From: Gordonia hirsuta DSM 44140 = NBRC 16056
GTDB taxonomy: Bacteria; Actinomycetota; Actinomycetes; Mycobacteriales; Mycobacteriaceae
DNA: 64,000 nt
Assembly: GCF_000333015.1 (NCBI RefSeq)
Contig: NZ_BANT01000012.1
Coordinates: 122,020 to 186,019, forward strand
Reading direction: 5' to 3'
Positions 52,194 through 60,528 of this stretch are shown here, piece after piece; within the stretch, counting starts at the first letter, position 1, and the number at the start of each line of letters is the position of its first letter. The notes under the pieces were generated by a model. The model worked only from the letters and a program-made list of their open reading frames with translations. It made no database searches and was not told the origin of the DNA. Made by a program: the position numbers and the translations under genes.

Positions 52194-53455
52194 CCAGCGA
52201 AGACGACGAGCTGACCCCAGAGGAACCGAACACGGACGCACCGACTTCCGACCTGTCGGCTCCCGATCCGGTCAGCTCCGACGACATCGAGGCCATCCCG
52301 CCGGAACCGGTCGCCCCGATTCACTCCGACCTCTGGGTACCGCCCGAGGCCATGGCACCGGCACCCGGCAGCGAACGCCCGCTCACCGGCCAGCCGCTGG
52401 CTGCCCCGCCGCCGGCCGAGTACCCGGCGGACTATCCGCACGACGGCCCCGGGGCTGAGGTCTACGCGGCAACGCTGCCCGGGGCTGCGGTTCCCGAGTC
52501 TGTGGTTCCCGGGTCTGCGGTCGCCACCGCGCCGGCTCCGGTCGCCGCGACTACGGCACCGAAGCGTTCGCGGGCCACCGCCCGCAAGTCCAGTGAACGC
52601 AGGCTGGCCTACTGGCTGGTGGCGCCGGCCGCGATCGTGATGTTGCTGGTCACCGGCTATCCGATCGTCTACGCTTTCTGGCTCTCCCTGAACCGGGCCA
52701 CGCTGACCGCACCCGATGAGAACGAATTCATCGGTCTGTCGAATTACGTGACGGTGCTCTCGGACGGGTACTGGTGGAGTGCGCTGTGGGTCACGGCCTT
52801 CATCACCGTGGTCTCGGTGGTGATCGAACTGATCCTGGGCATGATGATCGCCCTGGTCATGCACCGGACACTGTTCGGTAAGGGCACCATCCGCACCGTC
52901 GTGCTGATCCCGTACGGCATCGTCACGGTGGCCGCGGCGTTCTCCTGGTACTACGCGTGGACCCCCGGCACCGGATATCTGGCGAACCTGGTGCCCGACG
53001 GCACCGACCTGCTGACCCAGCAGTGGCCGTCGATCTTCATCATCATCCTGGCCGAGGTCTGGAAGACCACCCCGTTCATGGCGTTGCTGCTGCTGGCAGG
53101 TCTGGCGCTGGTGCCCGACGATCTGCTCAAGGCCGCACAGATCGACGGGGCCGGAGCCTGGACACGGCTGTGGAAGATCATCATCCCGATGATGAAGGCG
53201 GCCATCCTGGTGGCGCTGCTGTTCCGTACCCTCGACGCCTTCCGGATCTTCGACAACATCTACATCCTGACCAAAGGCAACAACGGCACCGGTTCGGTGT
53301 CCATGCTGGGCTACAACAACCTGTTCAAGGCCTTCAACCTCGGTGTCGGCTCGGCGATCAGCGTGCTGATCTTCCTGTGCGTGGCGATCATCGCCTTCGT
53401 GTTCATCAAGATCTTCGGCGCCTCGGCGCCCGGTTCCGACGACGAGGGGCGGTAG
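52190..53455 (+). CDS. sugA: trehalose ABC transporter permease SugA (long N-terminal extension)
   Basis: 421 residues. The permease core with six helices begins about residue 140 (RRLAYWLVAPAAIVMLLVTG) and has the EAA-type loop LVPDDLLKAAQIDGAGAWTR. The first ~135 residues are acidic and Pro/Ala-rich with no membrane segment, a cytoplasmic disordered tail not usual in this family. The start ATG overlaps the lpqY stop by four bases (ATGA). Partner permease SugB follows after six nt. Confidence 0.93.
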   Translation: MTSEDDELTPEEPNTDAPTSDLSAPDPVSSDDIEAIPPEPVAPIHSDLWVPPEAMAPAPGSERPLTGQPLAAPPPAEYPADYPHDGPGAEVYAATLPGAAVPESVVPGSAVATAPAPVAATTAPKRSRATARKSSERRLAYWLVAPAAIVMLLVTGYPIVYAFWLSLNRATLTAPDENEFIGLSNYVTVLSDGYWWSALWVTAFITVVSVVIELILGMMIALVMHRTLFGKGTIRTVVLIPYGIVTVAAAFSWYYAWTPGTGYLANLVPDGTDLLTQQWPSIFIIILAEVWKTTPFMALLLLAGLALVPDDLLKAAQIDGAGAWTRLWKIIIPMMKAAILVALLFRTLDAFRIFDNIYILTKGNNGTGSVSMLGYNNLFKAFNLGVGSAISVLIFLCVAIIAFVFIKIFGASAPGSDDEGR

Positions 53456-53461
53456 GGCGAT

Positions 53462-54493
53462 ATGAACCACATGAACAAGCGGATCGGCTGGACCATCGCC
53501 AACATCGTGGTGATCCTCTACGCGATCATCCCGCTGTGGTGGATCATCAGCCTGTCCCTGAAGCCGGTCGGCAGCGTGACCGACGGCAACTTCATTCCGC
53601 GGCAGTGGACACTGGCCAACTACCGCAGCCTGTTCGCCGACGGTGTGCTCAGCGAACTGCTGTGGACGGTGCTGGTGCTGGTGATCGGTGCGGCGCTGCT
53701 GGGGGTGGCGACCCTGGTCGGACGGCGCGCGCAGACCGCTGGGAATCACGCGCTGGCCACCGGCGCCCGCGTCGGTCGATGGGTGCTCGGCATCGGCATG
53801 GTGGTGGCACTGATCGTGGGCGTCATCGTTCCGCTGACCGACGGCGGCAACTTCGGCCGGCCGCTGCTCAACTCCATCGGCGTGGGCCTGATCACCACCC
53901 TGGTGGCCGTGGTGCTGGGCACCATGGCGGCCTATGCGGTCGCCCGCCTGGACTTCCGCGGGAAGAAGGCGCTGATCGGTGCGGCCCTGCTGATCGCGAT
54001 GTTCCCGCAGATCTCGCTGGTGACACCGCTGTTCAATATCGAACGCAAGCTCGGCCTGTTCGATACCTGGCTGGGTCTGATCATCCCGTACACCGCGTTC
54101 GCACTGCCGCTGGCGATCTACACGCTATCGGCGTTCTTCCGTGAGATCCCCTGGGATCTGGAGAAGGCGGCGATGATGGACGGTGCCACACCCTCGCAGG
54201 CCTTCCGCCGGGTGATCGTGCCGCTGGCCGCCCCGGGCGTGGTGACCGCTGCGATCCTGGTGTTCATCTTCGCCTGGAACGATCTGCTGCTGGCACTGTC
54301 GCTGACCTCCACCCAGCGGGCCATCACCGCACCGGTGGCGATCGCGAACTTCACCGGTTCCAGTCAGTTCGAGGAACCCACCGGGTCCATCGCGGCAGCC
54401 GCCGTGGTGATCACCATTCCGATCATCGTCTTCGTACTCTTCTTCCAACGTCGTATCGTCGCCGGTCTGACCTCCGGCGCGGTGAAGGGATAA
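53462..54493 (+). CDS. sugB: trehalose ABC transporter permease SugB with an insertion
   Basis: 343 residues against about 274 in M. tuberculosis SugB. The extra length is an internal stretch at about residues 62-133 (nt 53645-53861). It adds two hydrophobic segments ([20 protein letters not shown] and [19 protein letters not shown]) joined by a basic loop, between [14 protein letters not shown] and [20 protein letters not shown], which are adjacent in the standard protein. The rest is highly typical, with EAA loop [20 protein letters not shown] and C-terminal [17 protein letters not shown]. Two helices keep the topology of the ends unchanged. Confidence 0.93.
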   Translation: MNHMNKRIGWTIANIVVILYAIIPLWWIISLSLKPVGSVTDGNFIPRQWTLANYRSLFADGVLSELLWTVLVLVIGAALLGVATLVGRRAQTAGNHALATGARVGRWVLGIGMVVALIVGVIVPLTDGGNFGRPLLNSIGVGLITTLVAVVLGTMAAYAVARLDFRGKKALIGAALLIAMFPQISLVTPLFNIERKLGLFDTWLGLIIPYTAFALPLAIYTLSAFFREIPWDLEKAAMMDGATPSQAFRRVIVPLAAPGVVTAAILVFIFAWNDLLLALSLTSTQRAITAPVAIANFTGSSQFEEPTGSIAAAAVVITIPIIVFVLFFQRRIVAGLTSGAVKG

Positions 54494-54497
54494 TTCC

Positions 54498-55667
<1,170 letters not shown>

Positions 55668-55676
55668 AGCGGCGAC

Positions 55677-55682
55677 CATACT
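55677..55682 (+). promoter_or_regulatory. -10 box of SUFU-like gene (leaderless)
   Basis: CATACT, seven nt before the GTG at 55690. It suggests a separate promoter after sugC rather than read-through only. Confidence 0.35.
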
Positions 55683-55689
55683 CACCACG

Positions 55690-56283
55690 GTGAGCCCCGT
55701 ACCGTCCATCGTCGACCTCGTCACCACGCATCTGACCCAGGCGCTCGGTGATGCACCCCAGCGCGCCAGTGTGACCTTCCTCGGGGTGGAACCGATCGAG
55801 GTGCTCCGGTTCGCCGACCTCGCGGCCGGCGAGGTGGTGCTGGCCACCGTCGGCTGTGCCCGCCACCCGATGCAGGATCCGAGCGAGCTGATGCCTGACC
55901 CGGACAAAGGACCGCGCGCCGAGTTGGTGTTGCGGCTGCGGGCGAGCGTTCCGCTGCCGGGCTTGCACAAGACGCTGGCCACCGTCGCCGCCGCTCCGGC
56001 CGTCGAAGGGCTGATTCTGGGCGAGGACTCCCTGGTCGATCTGCAGGAGCCGCTGTGGGGCGGGGCCATCTGTTCGGCGCTGCTGCTGTCGGAAGATTCC
56101 GGGATCACCGATCTGACGCTGCCGGATCCGGCCGAACCGGTGCGCTTCCTGCGTGCCACCCCGATCACCGCCAACGAAGCCGCCTGGGTGCGGCTGAAGG
56201 GTGCGCAGGCACTGCGCGATGCCTGGACCGAGGCCGGAGTGGATGTGGCCGACCCGACACGCGGCGGGGTCACCCCGGCCTGA
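55690..56283 (+). CDS. suppressor-of-fused domain protein
   Basis: 197 residues from GTG 55690. The sequence fits the bacterial SUFU (PF05076-like) family: SIVDLVTTHLTQALGDAP, VTFLGVEPIEVLRFADLA, ATVGCARHPMQDPSEL, RAELVLRLRASVPLPGLHKT, and the late FLRATPITANEAAWVRLKGA. Many bacterial members are immunity proteins in polymorphic toxin systems, but no toxin gene is beside it and the gene stands in a conserved chromosomal block, so a housekeeping role is as likely. It follows sugC by 22 nt. Confidence 0.8.
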   Translation: MSPVPSIVDLVTTHLTQALGDAPQRASVTFLGVEPIEVLRFADLAAGEVVLATVGCARHPMQDPSELMPDPDKGPRAELVLRLRASVPLPGLHKTLATVAAAPAVEGLILGEDSLVDLQEPLWGGAICSALLLSEDSGITDLTLPDPAEPVRFLRATPITANEAAWVRLKGAQALRDAWTEAGVDVADPTRGGVTPA

Positions 56284-56319
56284 ACGGCGGTGACGGTACC
56301 GGGCGCCGGGCACGTCGAC

Positions 56320-56325
56320 TACCGT
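56320..56325 (+). promoter_or_regulatory. -10 box of the binding lipoprotein gene
   Basis: TACCGT, eight nt before the ATG at 56334, in the 50-nt gap after the SUFU-like gene. Weak evidence alone. Confidence 0.3.
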
Positions 56326-56333
56326 TACCGAGG

Positions 56334-57212
56334 ATGCAGAACTCCACGATGCGTGTCCTGACCGGCCTGCTGGCGTTGATCACCACCCTGGCCGCGGTCA
56401 CTGCGTGCGGCGACGACACGCCGCCGCCGCTGCTGATTTCCTCCTCCGACCAGCCGGAGATGCGGGCCGCCGCCGCGCTCTACGCGGTGGCGCTGACCCG
56501 AGCCGGTATCCCCGCTACCACCGACGGTGCGCCCGTCGACCCGGACACCGAACTGCTCGAAGCGCTGGCCACCGGCCGGGCCGATCTGTTCCCGGCCTTC
56601 ACCGGGCAGCTGCTGGAACAGCTCTCGGCCACGCCGCAGGCGCTGGGCGGAGAAGAACTGCAGGCCGAGGTGGCGAGGTCGCTGCCCCAAGGGGTCGCTG
56701 TCGGCGACCCGACCGGGGTGAGCGACCGGCCGCAACTGCTGATGTCGGCCGAGCTGCGTGAACGCTACGGCGTCGACAATCTGGTCCAGTGTTCAGCCGT
56801 GCCCGCCGGACTGCCTCTGGTGGTGACCGGTGCCGGTGCGGCGGCGCCGTCGCCGGCAGATCTGGCCGCTTTCGCCGACTGCCGGCCCGGTCCGGTGGAG
56901 CACGTCAGGGACAAGCGGGCGCTGCTCGAGCGTGTGGCCACCGGACAGGCGCTGGGGGTGCTGCCTGCGCTGCAGGTGGCGAGCCTGGGGGATCTGGGGC
57001 AGGTCCGGACGATTCCGGCCGACGGAGCGCCGCGCGCCCAGGACCTGGTGCCGGTCTATCGCAGTGCCGCGCTCAATCGGTCCGCACTGAAGCAGCTGAG
57101 CCGGATCGCCGGCGAACTGAGCACTGCCGACCTGGCAGAACTCGGCGCGCGAGTGGCGGCCGGGGAGGACCCGCGCGACGTCGCCGCCGACTGGCTCAGC
57201 GGTCGCCACTGA
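56334..57212 (+). CDS. OpuAC-like substrate-binding lipoprotein
   Basis: 292 residues. Lipoprotein signal with lipobox AVTAC, Cys25. The body resembles the glycine betaine/choline (OpuAC/OsmF) binding fold: LLISSSDQPEMRAAAALYAV, ALTRAGIPATTDGAPVD, LATGRADLFPAFTGQLLEQL and a late LVPVYRSAALNRSALKQLSR. No permease or ATPase gene accompanies it, so it must work with components encoded elsewhere or act alone. The aromatic box residues that hold the trimethylammonium group are not obvious, so the ligand is uncertain. Confidence 0.78.
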   Translation: MQNSTMRVLTGLLALITTLAAVTACGDDTPPPLLISSSDQPEMRAAAALYAVALTRAGIPATTDGAPVDPDTELLEALATGRADLFPAFTGQLLEQLSATPQALGGEELQAEVARSLPQGVAVGDPTGVSDRPQLLMSAELRERYGVDNLVQCSAVPAGLPLVVTGAGAAAPSPADLAAFADCRPGPVEHVRDKRALLERVATGQALGVLPALQVASLGDLGQVRTIPADGAPRAQDLVPVYRSAALNRSALKQLSRIAGELSTADLAELGARVAAGEDPRDVAADWLSGRH

Positions 57213-57246
57213 CCGGACCCGCAGCGGACCGGCCGCGCAGACGAGA

Positions 57247-57285
57247 CCACCCCGGCACCGCGATCACGCGGAACTGCCGGGGTGG
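57247..57285. terminator. bidirectional terminator
   Basis: CCACCCCGGCA (57247-57257) and TGCCGGGGTGG (57275-57285) make an 11-bp stem whose loop contains a second hairpin CCGCG/CGCGG. It is placed between the convergent lipoprotein and dehydrogenase genes. Confidence 0.75.
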
Positions 57286-57302
57286 AGTCGTTGGAAGAGC
57301 GC

Positions 57303-58133
57303 TCAGGACACGCGGGAGAGTGCCCAGTTGGTGGCGCGGGCGGCGATCCCCTGATAGTACGAGCCGACCAGGCGCACACCCAGATCGAGCAGTTTGGCGT
57401 CGGCGCCGACCAGGACGCGGGCATGCTCCTTCTCCACGGCGCGCAGGATGATGTCGGCGGCCTTCTCCGGTGAGGTGCGCGCCAGATACTTGTCGAACAG
57501 CTCGGCGGTCTTGGCGGCATCGTGATCGCCGGAGGCCGTCGAGTTGCGGGCGATGGCGGTCTTGATGCCGCCGGGGTGCACACAGGTGACGGCCACGTTG
57601 TTCTTGGCGATCAGCATCTCCTGGCGCAGCGCCTCGGTGAAGCCGCGTACGGCGAACTTGGCCGAGTTGTAGGCCGACTGCCCGGGTTCGGACAGCAGCC
57701 CGAACAGTGAGGAGACGTTCACGATCGCACCGTCACCCGAGGCGATCACGTGCGGCAGGAAGATCTTGGTGCCGTTGACTACGCCCCAGTAGTCCACGTC
57801 CATGATCCGTTCGATGTCCTTGAACTCCATCGTCTCGACCTCACCGTGGTGGGCGATGCCGGCGTTGTTGATGATGGCGTTGACCTTGCCGAAGTGAGCG
57901 ACCACGGCGTCGGCGTACTCCATGAACGCCTCGCGTTCGACGACGTTGAGGAGCTGGGCGTGGACGTCGCCGCCGGCTTCCTGGACCAGCTGTTCGGTGG
58001 TGCTCAGGCCCGCCGGGTCGACGTCGGAGATGGCGACCTTGGCGCCGCGCTGAGCAAGTTTGACCGCCAATGCGCGACCGATGCCGGAGCCTGCGCCGGT
58101 GACGACGACGACCTTGCCACGAAAATCCTTCAT
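57303..58133 (-). CDS. short-chain dehydrogenase/reductase
   Basis: 276 residues. NAD(P)-binding TGAGSGIG at residues 12-19, NNAG at 89-92, catalytic Ser141/142, Tyr155 and Lys159 (SAYNSAKFAVRGFTEALR), and a C-terminal extension of about 40 residues (ADIILRAVEKEHARVLVGAD). The acidic residue after the second strand (SDVD) suggests NAD preference. It lies 49 nt after the Baeyer-Villiger monooxygenase gene on the same strand, where an alcohol dehydrogenase making the ketone substrate would be expected. Substrate unknown. Confidence 0.9.
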   Translation of the reverse strand: MKDFRGKVVVVTGAGSGIGRALAVKLAQRGAKVAISDVDPAGLSTTEQLVQEAGGDVHAQLLNVVEREAFMEYADAVVAHFGKVNAIINNAGIAHHGEVETMEFKDIERIMDVDYWGVVNGTKIFLPHVIASGDGAIVNVSSLFGLLSEPGQSAYNSAKFAVRGFTEALRQEMLIAKNNVAVTCVHPGGIKTAIARNSTASGDHDAAKTAELFDKYLARTSPEKAADIILRAVEKEHARVLVGADAKLLDLGVRLVGSYYQGIAARATNWALSRVS

Positions 58134-58182
58134 GAATGTGTCCTTATCCTCGAGAAGCTTGAAGTGGGTGCAGATGGGGTGG

Positions 58183-59718
58183 TCAGACGCCGGCGGCGAC
58201 GGCGGTCCGGTCGGCGTCGGTATGCCCGTCGGCGGGGGCCGGATCGGTCGACACGTCGTAGGCGGCGATGTCGAACCGGCGGGTGGTGTTACGGAAGTTG
58301 AAGGTGAATCCCGGCCACAGCACGGTGATGTTGCCGTTGGCGTCCTTGTACCAGGAGGAGCAGCCGCCGTTGACCCAGACCGAGCGCCTGAGTTTGTCCT
58401 GCAGGTCGGCGGTGTACCGGTCCTGGACGTCCTGGCGCACCTCGGTACGCGTGACCCCGGCCCGGGTGGTCTTCTTGAGGTAGTCGATCAGGTAGTTCAG
58501 CTGGGACTCGATCATGTAGACCATCGAGGTGTGGCCCAGACCGGTCGACGGGCCGATCAGCAACGCCATGTTCGGGAAGCCGTGGATGAAGGTGCCCTTG
58601 TACCCGGTCATGCCGCCCTCGTCCCAGACGTCCTTGAGGGTCCGGCCGCCGACGCCGTGGATGGTTTCGAATACCGGGGAGTCGGTGACGTGGAAGCCGG
58701 TCGCCACGACGATGACGTCGACCGGATGCTCCTGGCCGTCGGCGGTGACGATCGCGTCGGCGGTGATCTTGCTGATCGGGTCGGTGATCAGATCGACGTT
58801 GTCGCGGTCCAGGGTCGGATACCACTCGTTCGACTTGAGGATGCGCTTGCAGCCCACGGCGAAGGTCGGGGTGACCTTGGCGCGCAGCTGCGGGTCGCGG
58901 ATGCCCTTGAAGATGTTCGCCCGCGAGAGCGCTTCGACGGGCTTGAGCGCCTTGGGTGCGTAGGTCATTCCGGCGGCGATCGACTCGTTGGCGGTGTAGA
59001 TCCCGCCGCGGATCAGCGTCTGCAGACCGGGGATGTTCTTGAAGGCCCAGTTCTCCACCGGCAGGTACGGGCGCTCGGTGCGCGGCACGATCCACGGGGC
59101 GGTGCGCTGGTAGACGTCCAGGTGGCCGGCGATCTTCCCCAGCTGCGGCACGATCTGGATCGCCGAAGCGCCGGTGCCGATCACCGCGATGCGCTTACCG
59201 GCGTAGTCGTAGTCGTCGTCCCACCGGGCCGAGTGCACCATCTTGCCGGCGAAGTCCTCGATGCCGTCGATATCGGGCAGGTTCGGCTCGCATAGCGGTC
59301 CGACGCCGCCGACCAGGTGGCGGGCGCGGACCTGGCCGGGGGTGCCGTCGCGTTCGATGTCGAGGATCCAGCGCCGCTCCTCCTCGTTCCAGGCCGCCTT
59401 GGTCACCTCGGTGCCGAACCAGGTCTTGGCACCGATGCCGTACTCGTCGGCGACACCATTGATGTATCGGTGGATCTCCGGCTGGTGGGAGTAGGACCGC
59501 GACCAGCCCGGATTCTGGGCGAAGGAGTACGAGTACAGATGCGAGGGGACATCGCAGGCCGCACCGGGGTAGGTGTTGTCTCGCCACGTACCGCCGAAGT
59601 CTGCACCGCGGTCGAGGACCACGTAGTCGTCGAAGCCGTTCTGGGCGAGCCGGATCGCCGCACCCAGGCCGGAGAAGCCGGCTCCGACGATCGCGATCTC
59701 TACATCGTGTGTTGTCAT
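58183..59718 (-). CDS. Baeyer-Villiger (flavin-containing) monooxygenase
   Basis: 511 residues. FAD-binding GAGFSGLGAAIRLAQNG at the N-terminus, the Baeyer-Villiger fingerprint FAGKMVHSARWDDD from Phe156 to Trp166, a second Rossmann loop VIGTGASAIQIVPQLG for NADPH, and VDVIVVATGFHVTDSP. These enzymes insert oxygen beside a ketone carbonyl to give an ester or lactone. Start ATG 59718 has TAGGCT six nt upstream on its strand, so the transcript is probably leaderless. Divergent TetR regulator; SDR gene downstream. A terpenoid, steroid or cyclic ketone is a fair substrate guess, not established. Confidence 0.92.
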   Translation of the reverse strand: MTTHDVEIAIVGAGFSGLGAAIRLAQNGFDDYVVLDRGADFGGTWRDNTYPGAACDVPSHLYSYSFAQNPGWSRSYSHQPEIHRYINGVADEYGIGAKTWFGTEVTKAAWNEEERRWILDIERDGTPGQVRARHLVGGVGPLCEPNLPDIDGIEDFAGKMVHSARWDDDYDYAGKRIAVIGTGASAIQIVPQLGKIAGHLDVYQRTAPWIVPRTERPYLPVENWAFKNIPGLQTLIRGGIYTANESIAAGMTYAPKALKPVEALSRANIFKGIRDPQLRAKVTPTFAVGCKRILKSNEWYPTLDRDNVDLITDPISKITADAIVTADGQEHPVDVIVVATGFHVTDSPVFETIHGVGGRTLKDVWDEGGMTGYKGTFIHGFPNMALLIGPSTGLGHTSMVYMIESQLNYLIDYLKKTTRAGVTRTEVRQDVQDRYTADLQDKLRRSVWVNGGCSSWYKDANGNITVLWPGFTFNFRNTTRRFDIAAYDVSTDPAPADGHTDADRTAVAAGV

Positions 59719-59724
59719 GATGTC

Positions 59725-59754
59725 AGCCTAAAACAGTTACTGACCCGACGTCAA
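59725..59754 (-). promoter_or_regulatory. promoter of the monooxygenase operon (leaderless)
   Basis: On the minus strand, TTGACG (complement 59749-59754), an 18-nt spacer and TAGGCT (complement 59725-59730), with six nt to the ATG at 59718. The -35 box lies inside the first operator, so a bound repressor would block it. Confidence 0.6.
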
Positions 59755-59776
59755 TAGTTATTGATCAAGCGTCAAC
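59735..59776. promoter_or_regulatory. tandem TetR operator candidates
   Basis: Two 21-bp units, 59735-59755 and 59756-59776, identical at 15 of 21 positions. Each holds an imperfect inverted repeat of the form YTGAY-N5-GTCAA (59740-59754 and 59761-59775). The 21-bp spacing equals two helical turns, so two dimers would bind on the same face. Position overlaps the monooxygenase -35 box and abuts the TetR -35 box. Confidence 0.6.
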
Positions 59777-59782
59777 AACTCG

Positions 59783-59811
59783 TTGAAACGCCGATGGCGG
59801 TGCCTTAGGCT
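59783..59811 (+). promoter_or_regulatory. promoter of the TetR gene (leaderless)
   Basis: TTGAAA (59783-59788), a 17-nt spacer and TAGGCT (59806-59811), then six nt to the ATG at 59818. This is the clearest sigma-70-type promoter in the window. Confidence 0.65.
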
Positions 59812-59817
59812 GGGCGC

Positions 59818-60444
59818 ATGACGGTCACCGAGAACGCTGCCGGCACCCCGGAGCGGCGCCGCCGGATGAGTCCGGAGCAGCGCCGGCAACAGCTGCTGGA
59901 CATCGGTCTGGCGATGTCCCGGGACATGCCGCCGGAGGAGGTGACCATGGAGGCGGTGGCCGAGGCCGCGGGGGTCTCGCGCGGTCTGGTCTTCCACTAC
60001 TTCGAATCCACCCATGACTTTCACCTGGCGATCATGCGTGCACAGGCCGCCGACATGCTCGAGCGTACGCGGCCGCCGGAGGGGATCGACGACCCCAACG
60101 AAGCGGCACTGGCGGCTATCGGTGCGTATGTCGACTACGTCGAGGAGCATCCGGCGGCCTATGCTTCCGTGCTGCGGGGGGCGCTCAGCGCCGAGGCGGG
60201 TCTGCGCGAGGTGACCGAGGCGACCCGCAACGAGGTCGCCGCCCGAGTGATCTCCTTCGCCCCCGCGCTGGGGCTGACGGTCAACGCCACGGTCCGCGCA
60301 GCGGTGATGGGCTGGATCGCTTTCACCGAGGACGTGATGATCCGCTGGCTGACCGAACGGGAGCTGAGCCGCGAGCAGGTGCTGGGGCTGCTGACCACGT
60401 CACTGCTGGCCGTGGCCGGTGCCGCTGCGCTGGTCGACGTATAG
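59818..60444 (+). CDS. TetR family regulator of the monooxygenase locus
   Basis: 208 residues. N-terminal HTH: EQRRQQLLDIGLAMSRDMPP, EEVTMEAVAEAAGVSRGLVF, HYFESTHDFHLAIMR. The helical ligand domain (about residues 75-208) shows no signature that gives the ligand. It is divergent from the monooxygenase gene, with the operator pair and both promoters in the 99-nt gap, so it probably represses itself and the monooxygenase-SDR unit until the substrate or product binds. No ribosome site exists before the start, in line with a leaderless mRNA. Confidence 0.9.
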   Translation: MTVTENAAGTPERRRRMSPEQRRQQLLDIGLAMSRDMPPEEVTMEAVAEAAGVSRGLVFHYFESTHDFHLAIMRAQAADMLERTRPPEGIDDPNEAALAAIGAYVDYVEEHPAAYASVLRGALSAEAGLREVTEATRNEVAARVISFAPALGLTVNATVRAAVMGWIAFTEDVMIRWLTERELSREQVLGLLTTSLLAVAGAAALVDV

Positions 60445-60483
60445 GGTCGTCCGTCCCGACGCGGCGGCGGCCGCTCAGACGAC

Positions 60484-60514
60484 TCGCGCCCCGCAGCAGT
60501 GCTGCGGGGCGCGA
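60484..60514. terminator. 31-nt perfect palindrome, bidirectional terminator
   Basis: TCGCGCCCCGCAGCA (60484-60498) and TGCTGCGGGGCGCGA (60500-60514) pair over 15 bp around one base. It lies midway in the 84-nt gap between the convergent TetR gene and kgd. Confidence 0.85.
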
Positions 60515-60528
60515 ATGGTCAGCGAGGG

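Noticed and set aside
55690..56283. The SUFU-like gene as an immunity protein of a polymorphic toxin system.
   Set aside because: No toxin, secretion or other immunity gene is adjacent, and the gene lies in a conserved housekeeping block.
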